From: Vitellaria paradoxa
Lineage: Eukaryota > Streptophyta > Magnoliopsida > Ericales > Sapotaceae
Assembly: GCA_019916065.1 (NCBI GenBank)
Contig: CM034238.1
Location: 36,362,402-36,426,401, forward strand
Length of the DNA: 64,000 bases
Direction of reading: 5' to 3'
Under the pieces are notes generated by a model. The model was not told the origin of the DNA, did not search any database, and was given only the letters and a program-made list of their open reading frames with translations. How positions within the stretch are numbered: position 1 is the first letter of the stretch; every line of letters starts with the position of its first letter. This document shows positions 49,309-60,480 of the stretch, piece after piece. A program made the translations under genes and the position numbers.

Positions 49309-51666
49309 GACATGATTATGAATTAACTATTAGTAATAAAATAATTTTTTTTAAAAATTATTTCATGGGAGATGATATTGATACTTAAAAAAAAAAAAAG
49401 TTTCTAATATTTTATTATAGATGAAATAGTTCACTCACAAATATGCGTTTAAAGTTATAAAAAATGAGATAAAGTGAGATAAATTGTGTATTCGTAATTT
49501 ATAAAGTGAGATAAAAATTAAATAATTTTTAAAATTTTTTAATACTTTTACTATTTTTCAGAATTTTTTACCATTTCAAACGGAGCAAAATAGAGTTCAA
49601 TAAGTTTTATTTTGATTACAGCAAACTTTATTTAAAGTGCAAATATCTTGTTTATTATTTTATTTGGTTATATTATTCATAATTTTTTAAATTATTTTTA
49701 AAGTCCTCCAATAAATTATTCAGTTGATAATATTAGGTGTGTTTGAAGTTGTATAAAAGTGTATAAAATAAAATAAAATTGTAAAAATAAATATCTCGTA
49801 ATTTATAATTCGTGCAGTAAATAAAAAATTTAAATTTTATTGTCTCGTAATTCATATTTGTAAAGATTTATAAAATTTTATTTTACTTCGTGTAACTTCA
49901 GACGGTGCCATTATAAAATTTGTGATATTTTTTTAAATAATAATTAAAATCTTGGAAGTTCACGGGTCTGGCAGAGAGAGTAGGCGTATTATAGCAGGGA
50001 GTGATTGATTTTGCTAATGTGTGCATATGCCACCGGAAGAGAGAGTAGGGAGCTTACTGTAGCACGCAAGACTGGCGAGGCTGCCATTGGAGACGTAGTC
50101 GCAGATGAGGAGCTTCTCCTCGTCTCCCCAGTAGAAGCCTCGAACGCGCACCAGATTCGGGTGGCGCAATTTCGCCACCGCCCTGACTTGGTTCTCGAAG
50201 TCCCTCATCCTCTCGCTGCCGCCGCCGCCGCCGCCGTTGCCGTTTCCGATCCTCCGCACCGCATACACCGTCCCATCCTCCAGCATCGCCTTGTACACTA
50301 TGCTCGGCCCGCTCGAACCCAACACACACGCCGAAGCCTTCAACAGCGTCTCCAGCTCCAGCTCCGTCTCTCCGTCCACCATCACCAGCGCCGCCTCTTT
50401 CCGGCACCTGCCGTCCCCTTCTACTTCCACAACGGCTTTGTTTTTGTTTTCATCACTCTCAGACCCAGTTGTTTCCGACGTCTCTCCGCCGTTTCCGATA
50501 TTCAGGCACCACGACCAGGTAGCGTGACTCTTGGGTTCTTTCGATACCGCTTGGGGTTTTTCAACTCTCTTTCTCTTCTTCAACTGGTACACGTAGAGGA
50601 AAATCACGGCGAGAATTCCGATGCCGCCCAGGTCTCCGACTGCGATTCCGGCGATCGCTCCCGGTTTCAGCCTGCTTCGTTCTCGATCATTTGCGGTTTC
50701 ATTCGAGTTCGATGGGCCGATTGTTTTGGGTGAGACTGCGATTGCTGGAGTGGACGCATGGTTGTTGGGCGGGGTCGAGAGCGTTGAAGGAATTGTGCAT
50801 TCCTTCTTCAGAGGCTTCCCACATAGATAGACATTTCCAGAAAAATATTCCGGTTTCTGATTGAGCAAAGCTATTGATTCCGGGATTTCGCCGGTGAGGT
50901 TGTTGAACGAGAGATCGATTGAGGCGTTCGCCGGAATCTTCTCCGCGAATTCCCGAGATATTGAACCTGAAAACAAGTTGTGTGAAAGGTTCAAGTACGT
51001 CAACCTCTCCCCGCCAAAATCAACGGGCAGAGACCCATCAAACAGATTCGAAGAAAGGTCTAGAGACTCCACGGAACCAAACCTGCCCGGAACCCGACCA
51101 GAGAAGCGGTTACCGCTGAGAGAAACAACAGCTAGATGCTGCAAAGAGGCTAATTCTTCCGGCACCTCGCCGGACAAGGCATTGCCGGACAGATTCAGGA
51201 ACTGAAGGCCGGTTAGGGCTCCGGCGGTGAGGTTGGGGAACTGGGCGGAGAGGTTGTTGTTGGAGAGAGAGAGGACTTGGATCTCTGAAGCGTTGAATAA
51301 TGAACTGGGTAGAGTTCCGTTGAGGGAATTGGTGGAGAGATCGAGAGCTCGGAGGTGTTGGATGAAGCCCAGTTCCTCTGGGATGGAGCCCCGAAGCTGG
51401 AGGCCGGGGAGGACTAAGCTGACGACCCGCAACATGTCGGGCGTTCCGAAGGAGTTTCCGATTTGAGCACAAGTTACGCCAGTCCATGAACAAGGAATGT
51501 CGTCGTTGTGGTCCCAGTTATGGAGAACGGATAATGGGTCGAGAACAGAGGACTTGAGAAACAGCAACAGAGTCCCATCAGAGTTCAGAGCACAAGAGCG
51601 ATGATGACCCATAAGAAGAACAATCAGAGTCGAAACCACCCGGAGTTGAAGAAAACCCATGATCAA
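46460..51666 (-). CDS. LRR receptor-like kinase, atypical (probable pseudokinase), At4g37250/At2g23300 type
   Basis: Two exons, 51666-50058 and 47124-46460, joined in phase (a/gtaag ... ag/AA), give about 757 residues. Order: signal peptide (1 to about 26), LRR N-terminal cap (WTGVTCAQ), about seven LRRs (LDLSTNSLNGTLP, LNLSGNALSGEVP and others), Ser/Pro/Thr linker, one transmembrane helix at about 337-360 (GGIGILAVIFLYVYQL), basic stop-transfer KKRKR, then a kinase domain. Key catalytic residues are altered: the ATP-binding Lys position reads AVRRI, HRD is HGN (His572-Asn574), and DFG is DLG (Asp592). It is therefore expected to signal by protein interaction at the plasma membrane rather than phosphoryl transfer. 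The kinase C-lobe (WDVYSFGIILLELLTG, QKRPSMKEAL) is intact. The 2.9-kb intron carries repeats. The frame is undamaged, so this is probably a working gene. Confidence 0.92.
47217..47246. repeat. (TA)n microsatellite in kinase intron
   Basis: About 14 TA units. A similar TA tract lies at 49275-49303 in the same intron. Confidence 0.9.
48075..48740. mobile_element. Fold-back-like repeat with 130-150-bp tandem units in kinase intron
   Basis: Four related units begin ttattgcaatcactgtag (48075), ttattgcaatcgctgcag (48201), ttattacagttgttgcag (48351) and ttgcaactgctgcaata (about 48481). Each has an aaaac(a/g)acactactcc core and an atatttgaatataaattg end. From about 48600 the sequence turns round: an inverted copy (tatattcgaataggagaacttaagt ... 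ctgtagcggttacagtaa) runs to about 48720. There is no ORF. It has the same architecture as the element at 19862-22205 but no obvious sequence identity. Confidence 0.65.
49445..49910. repeat. Two small MITE-like sequences in kinase intron
   Basis: 49445-49585 (tgcgttt...aaacgga ends, agataaagtgagata interior) resembles the elements at 19078 and 28975. 49735-49910 (ggtgtgtttgaagt ... acttcagacggtgcc) is a second type with its own inverted ends. Confidence 0.4.
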
Positions 51667-51710
51667 CCATTCAACTGATCATAAATCTCAACCGCATACA
51701 TGCATGTAAA

Positions 51711-51855
51711 CCTAGAGAGAGAAAGATGGACGGGAGAGAGACTGAACAACAACGGTAGAGAGATGATTGTTTTGGTGACCAAAACGATGAGAGGGAGAGA
51801 GAGAGGAAGGGAGAAGAGAGGATATTTTGGTGGTGTCGCAGAGGGAAACAGACAG
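51711..51855 (-). promoter_or_regulatory. Pyrimidine-rich leader upstream of the receptor kinase
   Basis: Immediately 5' of the kinase start, the - strand is very CT-rich (the + strand shows repeated GAGAGA and GGGAGAGAGAGAGG). CT-rich tracts are common in plant 5' UTRs and core promoters (Y patch). Function is inferred from position only. Confidence 0.4.
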
Positions 51856-51904
51856 ACAAGAAGAGAAAGCAAAAGGTTCTGTTTCTATAATTTTATTACC
51901 ATGC

Positions 51905-52850
51905 TCTAATGATGTTTTATATCAACTGAAGGACCCCCACGTTACATAAACCTTGGAAAGCAGAGCTGAGAAGGGGCGTTTCTGTTTGGTTATGTCATGA
52001 CACATAATTTTTCTTTTTTCTAAGCAATTATTCCATGCTCCTGTAAACACGCAAACCAAGTGTCAGACAGGAACACTTATTTAACAAAATTCATTTGGAT
52101 TTTATCACACCAAAGACGTACGGGGTGGGATACTTGTATCTTTAATTAAGTTTCTTCGATTCAAAGTAGCGTCAATGAAAAAAAAGTAATGTGAGGAAAA
52201 ACTAACAAATGAATACATTTATCATTTTTCAAATATATTGATGAAAAATGTTTATTTGATTCTAGTACAAGGGTATTTAGTACTTTATATATTTCTATAA
52301 AATTATATAAATTTTTATAAAATTTAAATTTTTTATTTAATAAACAAATTATAAGATTAATTTTGTTAAATTTATACTAACTTATACAACTCTAAACACG
52401 CTATTATATTATTTCTCAATCCTATCAATTATCAAATATTATTTATTAATCCAAATATTAATAATAAAGCATCTTAAAGTGTATTGTAGAACCCTCCAAC
52501 TCTGTCCAGAAATGCTTAAAACAATATACTCCAACAACATACAACAATTTTTTTTGAAATTTTTTTAACCTTTGCAGATGAAAATTTTTGACATAAATTT
52601 AGGGAAGACATATGAGTAGTCTATGAGATGTTCCTGCCAAAAGACACCCCTAAATTAGTTGGAACCCTGCAGAGACCCAAGAGTAGCCCTGTCAATGGGT
52701 CAAATTTGGGCCAGATTTGGACCAGATCCATTGAGTTCATATCCATCAAGTAAAGACCCAATTCAGACTCATAATTAAATAGATCTAGCCATTACATTCT
52801 AAATCTGACCCACTAACCAACAGGTCTAAGCCATTTACCCAGTTCGATCC
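51905..52850. other. Intergenic sequence upstream of the receptor kinase
   Basis: AT-rich. A stretch rich in repeated 'gggtcaaatttgggccagatttgga' style words lies at about 52690-52760. No gene recognised. Confidence 0.4.
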
Positions 52851-52859
52851 ATTTTTATT

Positions 52860-53190
52860 AAAGTGTACCCATCAAAATAATCTCCATAATTCTCCAGTTT
52901 AGGTTCGAAGCCTCCTTTCAACATGCTCGCGTTGGTCGAGTTTGAGATGTCCTCTTGGTCTTCATGGTTATGTGAGCCGCCTCCACTGTCATCGCCGACA
53001 AACGTCAATAGCAAATCCAAAGGCCTCTGATGGGGTGCCACGTGGAATACCCATACAAGGTTTTGTAGTAGAGCGAGAACTCCTGGGGTAGGGGGAGGAA
53101 GTGAGGAGGGAAGTTGAAGGCCTCGTTGCCAGTGCCTTCTCCCCCACCACTTATGGTGTCATTCCCTTTACGATGAACGTTGTGGTTGCT
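52860..53190 (-). other. GC-richer fragment of possible coding origin, unidentified
   Basis: Base composition rises sharply here and one - frame (53041-52835) reads PHQRPLDLLLTFVGDDSGGG and on, with a second - frame upstream giving an EAFNFPPHFLPLPQEF-like stretch. No start, splice structure or family could be recognised. It may be a captured gene fragment or a decayed exon. Confidence 0.25.
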
Positions 53191-53194
53191 GACC

Positions 53195-53825
53195 GCTATT
53201 AAATAGTGCGTCTAAATAACCCCCAAGTGCAAGAGTGTGCGGTGTAGCTTTAAACTCGGTGAGTTCGAGGTCGAATCCACAGGGAACCTAATGTTAATTC
53301 TTTTCTAAGTTATTTCGGTTTAATTAATTTACTATTTTAATTTATTAAACGAAAAGATTAAAGGTTTGATTTGGTTTTAAAAGATTGTTTACAAAATAAA
53401 ATAAGGTTAATAAACTAAACTTATATAACAACTGAATAAAACACAAATTTAAACTAAAAAATTCAATAACAACTAATTAACTATTGGAAACTAATAAAAT
53501 ACTAAAAACAGAATTTAAATTTAGTTTCAACAAGTCTAATGAACGCGCATTGATTTAGCTTACAAATTAGGGCGGATCCAATTTTTAGGTTAAATAACAA
53601 AGTTTACCTCGGATTGAAATCACATTTAGGATTAACAACCTGGTAAAGATTTTCAATAGAGATTATTTAAATAAAAAGTTCCCTCAACCCAAAATCACGT
53701 TTAGGATAAATAGGTTGGTAAAAATCTTCAATAAAAATCCATTTGAAAATTAGTTTACCTCAATCCGAAATCGCGTTTAGGATAAACGGATTGGTAAGAA
53801 TATTCAACGAAAACTCATTTGATTC
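53195..53825. repeat. Repeat block with three 65-85-bp direct copies
   Basis: Begins with ccccaagtgcaagagtgtgc and gaggtcgaatccacaggga (53221-53285), a phrase that looks like retroelement sequence. Three related copies follow, from 53608, 53693 and 53759, each with aaatcacgtttaggataaa-like and ggtaa(a/g)aat(a/c)ttcaa words. Confidence 0.45.
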
Positions 53826-54499
53826 GGATTAATTTTTATTTATTTCAAAAGTATTAAGAAAGTTTTAATCTTATAAAATTATCAGGGATTTCAGAGAATG
53901 TGATCAATTTTATAAGTTTTCAAAAGTTTTTTGTATAAATGAAAATTGAATCCGTATAAATGTATTCAACCCTAGTTTTGGATCCGCCCATCTTTGATGA
54001 GCTAAATCAATACAAACTCTTAATCTAACGTTATACAAATCAAATAAACAAAATAATGAAAAAGTAGAGGAAGAGATACATACTTCATAGATGAATTCAT
54101 GAAAATGAACATGCAAACTTCAATCCACAAACTTGAATGTATAGAAACTCTCCCTCTCTAAAAATCTCTATTCAAAAAAATAAAACTAAAACTAAACTAT
54201 CTAAGAAAAAAAACTTCTATAATAAAAACTTCCTCTGTCGTCTCTAAAAGCAAAAAATCGCCGTCCGGAAAAAATATCCTTTTCCATTAAAAACATTACA
54301 ATCCGAATTTTCTATATGGAAAATAGTATATTGTTGTCGAAACTAGAATAATTCCTTCCTTCTTTTCCACCCGAAACTGCCAATCATGAACTCTGATTTT
54401 GGGGTTGCGTATGGTAATAGTTTGGACCAGGAGCGGGGGGTGTCCGGACTGGAGTAAATTTCGCGGTTACCAAATATATACGTTGGAGGTTTGAAATAA

Positions 54500-54650
54500 T
54501 GGTCCGGACCATCCCTTGAGTGGTTGGGACCATTGAGAAGATGGTCTGGACCACCCTTTGAATGGTCGGGACCATACCTTGAGTGGTCGGGACCATTCCT
54601 TGAATGGTTGGGACCATACCTTGAGTGGTTGGGACCACTACTTGTGCAAT
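54500..54650. repeat. Minisatellite, about 21-bp period, seven copies
   Basis: Units of the form tggt(c/t)gggaccat(a/t)ccttgag are repeated in tandem. The 21-bp period keeps one frame, so the - strand encodes repeated GP(N/D)HSR heptads (ORF 54678-54343). Nothing else supports coding. Confidence 0.85.
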
Positions 54651-55149
54651 ATTCTTGCAATGTTAGCCAAAAAGACATTAATCTTAAATATTGATAAATT
54701 TGTATTATTAGGAATAAAAATACGTTAAATAAAGATAAATTATATTTAAATGATTACATTTTATTAGTGTAATCAGTTGCGATTGTAGTTGCAGGTAGCG
54801 CATTTGAGCGCATCTAGAGTACCCTTAGCCCCGGTAGAGGAGAATAGCAAGAAAATCGGGTCGTTCAACTCAGTATCCGGCTACATCGGGATGTACTCGA
54901 ATATGGAAGATCTATACATTTTTAATCTGAGGTCTATCATTCCTTGTTTTGTAGTGATATACAAAGCTCTCAAATCTTAGTGGTTTAAATAAAATTTTTG
55001 GCCTAAATTATTATTCAATTCCAATCAGATATATATATGAGTAATTCTGTAATAGCTAAACTCAGTTGTGTGTTGGGTTTCCAAGCACGTTATAGCGTGC
55101 TAGCAGACCAATCTCTTCATCATGCTCCTCTTGATATTCTAACTCCATT

Positions 55150-56378
55150 TTTTTTTTTTGGTAAGTAAGCGTATTTTGGATTAACGGAGAAAATTATGTA
55201 CAATGTCTTAGGGGCATTCCCCCGTAATACAAGTTACAAAAATAACTAGTGGATTCCCCAACTATTGAGCAAATTAGAATTTACATTAGCCAACATGACA
55301 TGAGACTGAGATAGCTTTCTTCTGACTTCATTTTGGATTCCATGCACAATAGTTGCCATAGGTGTAGATTGCCCTTTGAAGATTTTCTTGTTCCTTTCTT
55401 CCCAAATGTGGTAAACCAAACCAGCCCAAGTAAACTTATAGAGTACACAGCTAGCATGCTTCCCACTAAATTTGCCCATGGCTCAAGCAACTTCCATTTT
55501 CCAAGTTTGTGTGGGTTTGACAATAGAGCATTTCCTTAGAATAGTAGTTCTCAACTCAGTCGTAAATGAGCACTTGAAGAATAGGTTATCCAAAGTTTCA
55601 AGGTCATTTCCACATAATACACAAGTTGGATCAATGCTCATGCCCCAACTCATCATTCTATCTTTGGTGTGTAGTCTTCCTCTAATAGCAAGCCAAAGGA
55701 TGAAACTATGTCTAGGAATATGTTGATTGAACCAAATCAAATGATGCCAAGGTACCTTGTTACTCTTCTCACGAATAGCATTCCATGTTATAGCCACTCC
55801 ATATGCTTCATTCTTGGATACACTCTATATAAACTTGTCTTCCAAGGTGGTGCTCGGCTTGTAATTTGGAGGGTATTCAAGGATTATTTCCCTCAACTCC
55901 CAAGTGCATGGAAAGGGCCACTTCCATTCCCCATTTGCAACTATTCGGTCTACCTTTGCATTTGTAGGCAACCCGGCATCATAGGCTATCCAAGGACCAT
56001 ATTTGGGGATCAAAGGCCCAAGAGGATGCCAATTTGAATACCACAAAGAGATTGAGTTACCTTGCCCAACCTTATATTTGGATAAGCATATGGCCTCATC
56101 TCTAAGTTTGAGTAGTTTCCCCCAAGTCCATGAGCAATCGGATGGCTTCTTTATCTCCCAAAAACACTTTCCTTTTAGGAGGTTAGAATGACACCATTCA
56201 ACCCAAAGGGAAGGCCTTTTAGAGCATAGTGCCCAAATGTGCCTCATCATGGATGCTTTGTTCCATTCTTCAAGTCTTCTTATTCCTAGACCTCCTTCTT
56301 TCTTTGGCTTGCAAATTTCATCCCTTGCAACCTTGCTTTTCCATTGTTTTAGCTCGGCACCCGACCATAGATATCTCA
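55150..56378 (-). mobile_element. 5'-truncated LINE (ORF2 C-terminus), 9-bp TSD
   Basis: On the - strand the fragment begins within ORF2 just after the RT core and encodes ARDEICKPKKEGGLGIRRL, a long WxxxW spacer region, and a zf-RVT domain (HSFILWLAIRGRLHTKDRM; CVLCGNDLETLDNLFFKC), then HIWEERNKKIFKG. It is all in one frame but split by stops near 55823 and 55481. It ends with a short 3' UTR, TTACC and 11-12 A. The duplication aactccatt flanks it (55141-55149 and 56379-56387). 5' truncation with a poly(A) end is typical of LINE insertion. Confidence 0.92.
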
Positions 56379-56387
56379 AACTCCATT

Positions 56388-58125
56388 AATTCTTCTTTGG
56401 CTAATACTCAACACTAATTTTATACAAATCGATATATACACACATGCATATATACATTGTTTGTGAAAGACTTCAAGTTGGTCGGGGAGAGGGAGGGAAG
56501 GGTTAAAGAGATGAAATTAGGGTTAAAAATTATTTTGGGTCCCATGGATCTTGTATGGGTATAGTGAAAAGAAAAGACTAGAAGAGATATTATAAGAGTG
56601 ACAGGTTGAGCAATGGCTTACTAACTAGAATGCTTGGTTTGCCTCTTTTACGAAATGAGGGTATTAAGTAGGGTTAGTAATGAGCCAAGCTGAATCGAAC
56701 TCTAACTTGTTCGAGCTTAGCTTGAGTTATTTATATTGGGCACAAGTTAAACTCAAACTTTTATATAGGCTAAAGTTCGACACAGTAAAAAGGAATTCAT
56801 GCTGAAGTTTCACTTGCGAATAGTTTAATTAAATAAAAAATGACTTCATTTTAGTCTAAAATACAATAAATAAAATATTATAAAATATATTTATTAAAAA
56901 ATAAAAATATTATAAAAAATATATATATTTTATTAAGTTGACTCGTCAGCTATCGAGCTGAGTTTTTCAATACTCGAGCTCAAGCTTGATTAAAAACGAG
57001 TCGCAAATCAAGCTTAAATCAAACTTGTTTTAGTCATAAACCATGCTTAAGTTGAGATTTTTTTTTTGAGTCGAGCTCAAACCGATCGAAAAAAAACTCA
57101 ATTTGTTTATATCCTTTATAGTAAGTGAAAGAGATAGATTGACAAATAAGAGTGAGAGAAAATGAAATTGGGGACCAAGAATACCTTTGTTGCCTTTTTG
57201 CTTGTCACTAGTGTGAGAGATTAAAGGGTTGAACTAAGTAGAAAAAGGGGCCTCCAACATGATGTTCAACGATGGAGATGTTCCTATTAGAGAGAAGGCA
57301 CTAACACGAGGGAGGGAGATAGATATTGAGAATCAAGAAAAGAGGCAAAGAAACAAGAGTAAGAGGGTAGAGTGAGGGAGAGTAGATCAAGCGGGGAAGA
57401 GGAAAAATAGGGGCAGGGAATGAATTTCTTACAACAACTGCTTGAAGTGGTCACTCAATTATTATTATTATTATTATTTTTTTTTTTTTGGCTACCAACC
57501 ACCAAAAACAGTCGGTAAGGGGCCTTATCCCCGACCAGTAACAAGTGGTTACTGTTTCTTGGGTCCCTAATTACTTGTATTCTAATAGTGAAAATATTCA
57601 AATAGGTTTAACAACCTAATATTAGTAACTCATAAAATTTATGATTTTAATACCATCAAATTATAAACGTGTCCTTTAAGCTATTTTTAAAATTTTACTT
57701 GTTTATGAAAGGATAAAAATATTTATCATGTAAATATCTCAATTTTAACGGACGATTGGAATTCAATGTTGATAATATTTATAAAGTAGTATCATTATAA
57801 AACAATTTTAGCTTTACCTGTATTTATTAGGATGTTCAACGAAGATCCATGTAATTTAGCCGTATGTCAATTCTATAAATCACTTGAATCTCTTTGAAGT
57901 TTACTTAAAATACAACTCTTCTCCTTGAATATGGAAAATTTTATTTACTCTCACTAGAGTTATATTTACTATTTTATCCTTACCGAAACATATTTTATGC
58001 CCTTTAAATTATACTTTAAATTGATCTATCTTTCTCTCTTTATTTATTTATTCATTTATCTATTTCATTCTTATATACACACACATATATATATATATAT
58101 ATATCTTATTTTCTTAGTTCAACCA
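56388..58125. other. Intergenic; GAGCT-rich dispersed repeat and a LINE-like tail
   Basis: 56680-57110 has many gagctcgagct/caagctt words typical of degenerate dispersed plant repeats. At about 57475-57570 the - strand ends in GGTAGCC plus about 13 A, similar to a LINE 3' end. No genes are seen. Confidence 0.4.
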
Positions 58126-58142
58126 AATTAGCTAATTTAGTT

Positions 58143-58158
58143 TTTTTTTTTTGTAATT
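58143..58158 (-). mobile_element. 16-bp poly(A)-tail insertion with 17-bp TSD
   Basis: The insert on the - strand is AATTAC followed by ten A. It is flanked by perfect copies of aattagctaatttagtt (58126-58142 and 58159-58175). The form matches the insertion at 25861-25878. Confidence 0.65.
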
Positions 58159-58175
58159 AATTAGCTAATTTAGTT

Positions 58176-59619
58176 GCTTAAATCTCGCCACTTTCTCTTG
58201 TTCTGCTTGCCTCCTAATTAGGGGTTGGATTTCATTTGCCATACAGCCATTATTGCGTGATAAATACACTTCAAAATTTAAGACGTAATGATTGGAGTTT
58301 TGAAGAATGATTGAACTTTCATGACCCTCTCACCTTCGTCCAGCAATGGCACGGGTGGAAAGTGAGCATAAACCATGAGAAAGTAACTTCGTCAAATCAG
58401 TATGTACTAGAAGAGCTACAACAATTGCCCTTGTATGGTTGTACTAACCATTATTGCTTCTTAGACTAAACATAAATGACAACTAGGTGCGTTTGATTTG
58501 AAATTAAGGATGCCAATCAAAAAAGTTCAAAAAAAAAAAAAAAAAAAATTAGACGCATGAATTATTTTTTGCTATTTGAGAAGATAAATTCAAATTTTTT
58601 AACATAACCCGTTCGAATTGATCTCTTTTACCCGTTCGGATGATTTTGATTGTAAAAATTATTAAAAAATTAATAAAAATTAGTAAAAGTAGTTAAAATT
58701 TTAAAAAATATATAAAATTTTAAATTTTAAAATAAATACACAAAAAAATAAGAATGATAAAAAATTAATAAAAATTCATAAAAGTTTGAAAAAAATTTAA
58801 AAACATTTAAAAAAATTGATCTTTCAAACGGGAGCTAATACAAAATTACCTCTTACTACAAATATTGTCTAATTGGTACGAAAGAATGAAAGTGCAAAAT
58901 TAAATAATGTGCCTCGACCTCAAGCATAAAATTTAGGCTCAATTCGGAAGGGGAAGTTGGTGGCGTTTGGCCCACTAATAAAAATTTAAAAAATTAACTT
59001 TTATTATTTTTTTTTTAAATTTTTCAATAAATCAAAATTAATATTTATTAATTTTTATCAATTTTTTACTATTAACTTTTCCCAAATTTCAACTTTCTTC
59101 CATTTTTATAAATTTTTACCAAACACCTAATTATCAACTAAATTAATAAATCTCAAATATATATATATATATATATATATAAAGTTATTTTTTGTACGCC
59201 CAAGAATGTCCAGACCCTATCATTAATTTTTTCCAACTCCACTTTAATTTTTTATATAAAAAGTAAATAACATAATTATATCATATCATATGATATTTCA
59301 TATACTTCTACTAGAATAAAAAATAATCTTAAAATTCAAACCAGTGCATCCACGTAGTACTTTTCATGTTTTGATCCACAAAAAAATTGTAAATATATAA
59401 TCTCATTTTCTATGCCAAAGTCCAACTCAGTCACCCCCCCAAATTGTAAAACAAATAAATATGTGAAATAATAATATTAAAATGCATATTTATTTTTTTT
59501 GTAAATTTTTGAATTGTAAAAGAATATTGGGTTATAATAATTTGATTTAGTAATTAAATTTTAATATTTTATAAATTGACTTCTTAAACAAATAATTTGA
59601 AAATAATCATGATAAGTGA
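58176..59619. other. AT-rich intergenic with a small MITE-like element
   Basis: About 58971-59132 has mirrored ends ggcgtttggcc and accaaacacc with an A/T-rich interior. A TA tract is at 59157-59181. No gene recognised. Confidence 0.4.
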
Positions 59620-60480
59620 TGGGGACGATTCCCGACTAACAAATTGGACCAAACACTGCTTTCTCGATTGGGGCCTTGAATGGCCGAACCAGAGTTTGAC
59701 TCAACAGAACTCATAGGCCCAACTGATCAGGTCCGAACGTGAGCCTTGATGAAGTTTCCAATGGCCAAAGATACCCATTTGGCCCTTGCGGCATTCGTGC
59801 TTAGAATCATGCGATTCCCACTAGTATGAAGGTTATGACCACTCCTGTATTTATAAATGGCCTGCGTGGCATTACATAATAAAAGAATATGCATATGGTC
59901 TTGGCAAACGGCATGCAATAACATAGATAAGGGAGAGATTTCTACATTGAAAAGGTAATACACTCTTTTACAAAAAAAAATACCCTTCATAATTCCTAGC
60001 TAACTTGATTGTTGAAATTTCTTTGACAGGCACCACACTGATAATTCAAGATAGTTCTCGACAACCATTTAGAAGAAAAAGAGTATTTCACGTGGCTTGA
60101 GAGTGACTCTGAAATTATTTGCATCATCAGTTGCACTATATGTGGGAAACAACAGACAACCTTGTTGTTCCCTAGTGTTTTCATGGTCACAACTAGGTCC
60201 GTTGTAACTACAAACCAGCAAACGAGAGGACGCCCACCTCTTATTCCCATGGAGAATCAAAACAATGATAGAATCATTGTTGTTAAGAGACAGATGGTTG
60301 AGATGATAAACAATATACAAGTTTTGATGGCTCAAAACCAGGCACTATTTTAGCAAATCCCAGTGATTTCGCAAGTCCCCACCCCCAGCTGCCCAATTTG
60401 GTAATGGACTCAACAATGGAGGAAATAATGGTGTTGCCACAGAGAATAGAGAACCAGGTAGACATCGAGAGGAACCTCAA
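59620..60480 (+). mobile_element. Ty3-gypsy LTR-like sequence and start of gag, decayed
   Basis: The part to about 60060 has LTR features: a TATAAAT-type box at 59849 and a polyadenylation-like aataaaag at 59877. It is followed on + by a frame starting ATGGTC at 60182 (RSVVTTNQQTRGRPPLIPME, MVEMINNIQVLMAQNQALF) ending in a stop at 60351. The leader and Arg-Gly-Arg-Pro style resemble gypsy gag N-termini. LTR borders were not fixed. Confidence 0.4.

Noticed and set aside
50005..50733. 242-aa + strand ORF opposite the receptor kinase
   Set aside because: Shadow of the kinase exon; the composition is low-complexity and the - strand encodes recognisable LRR and kinase motifs.
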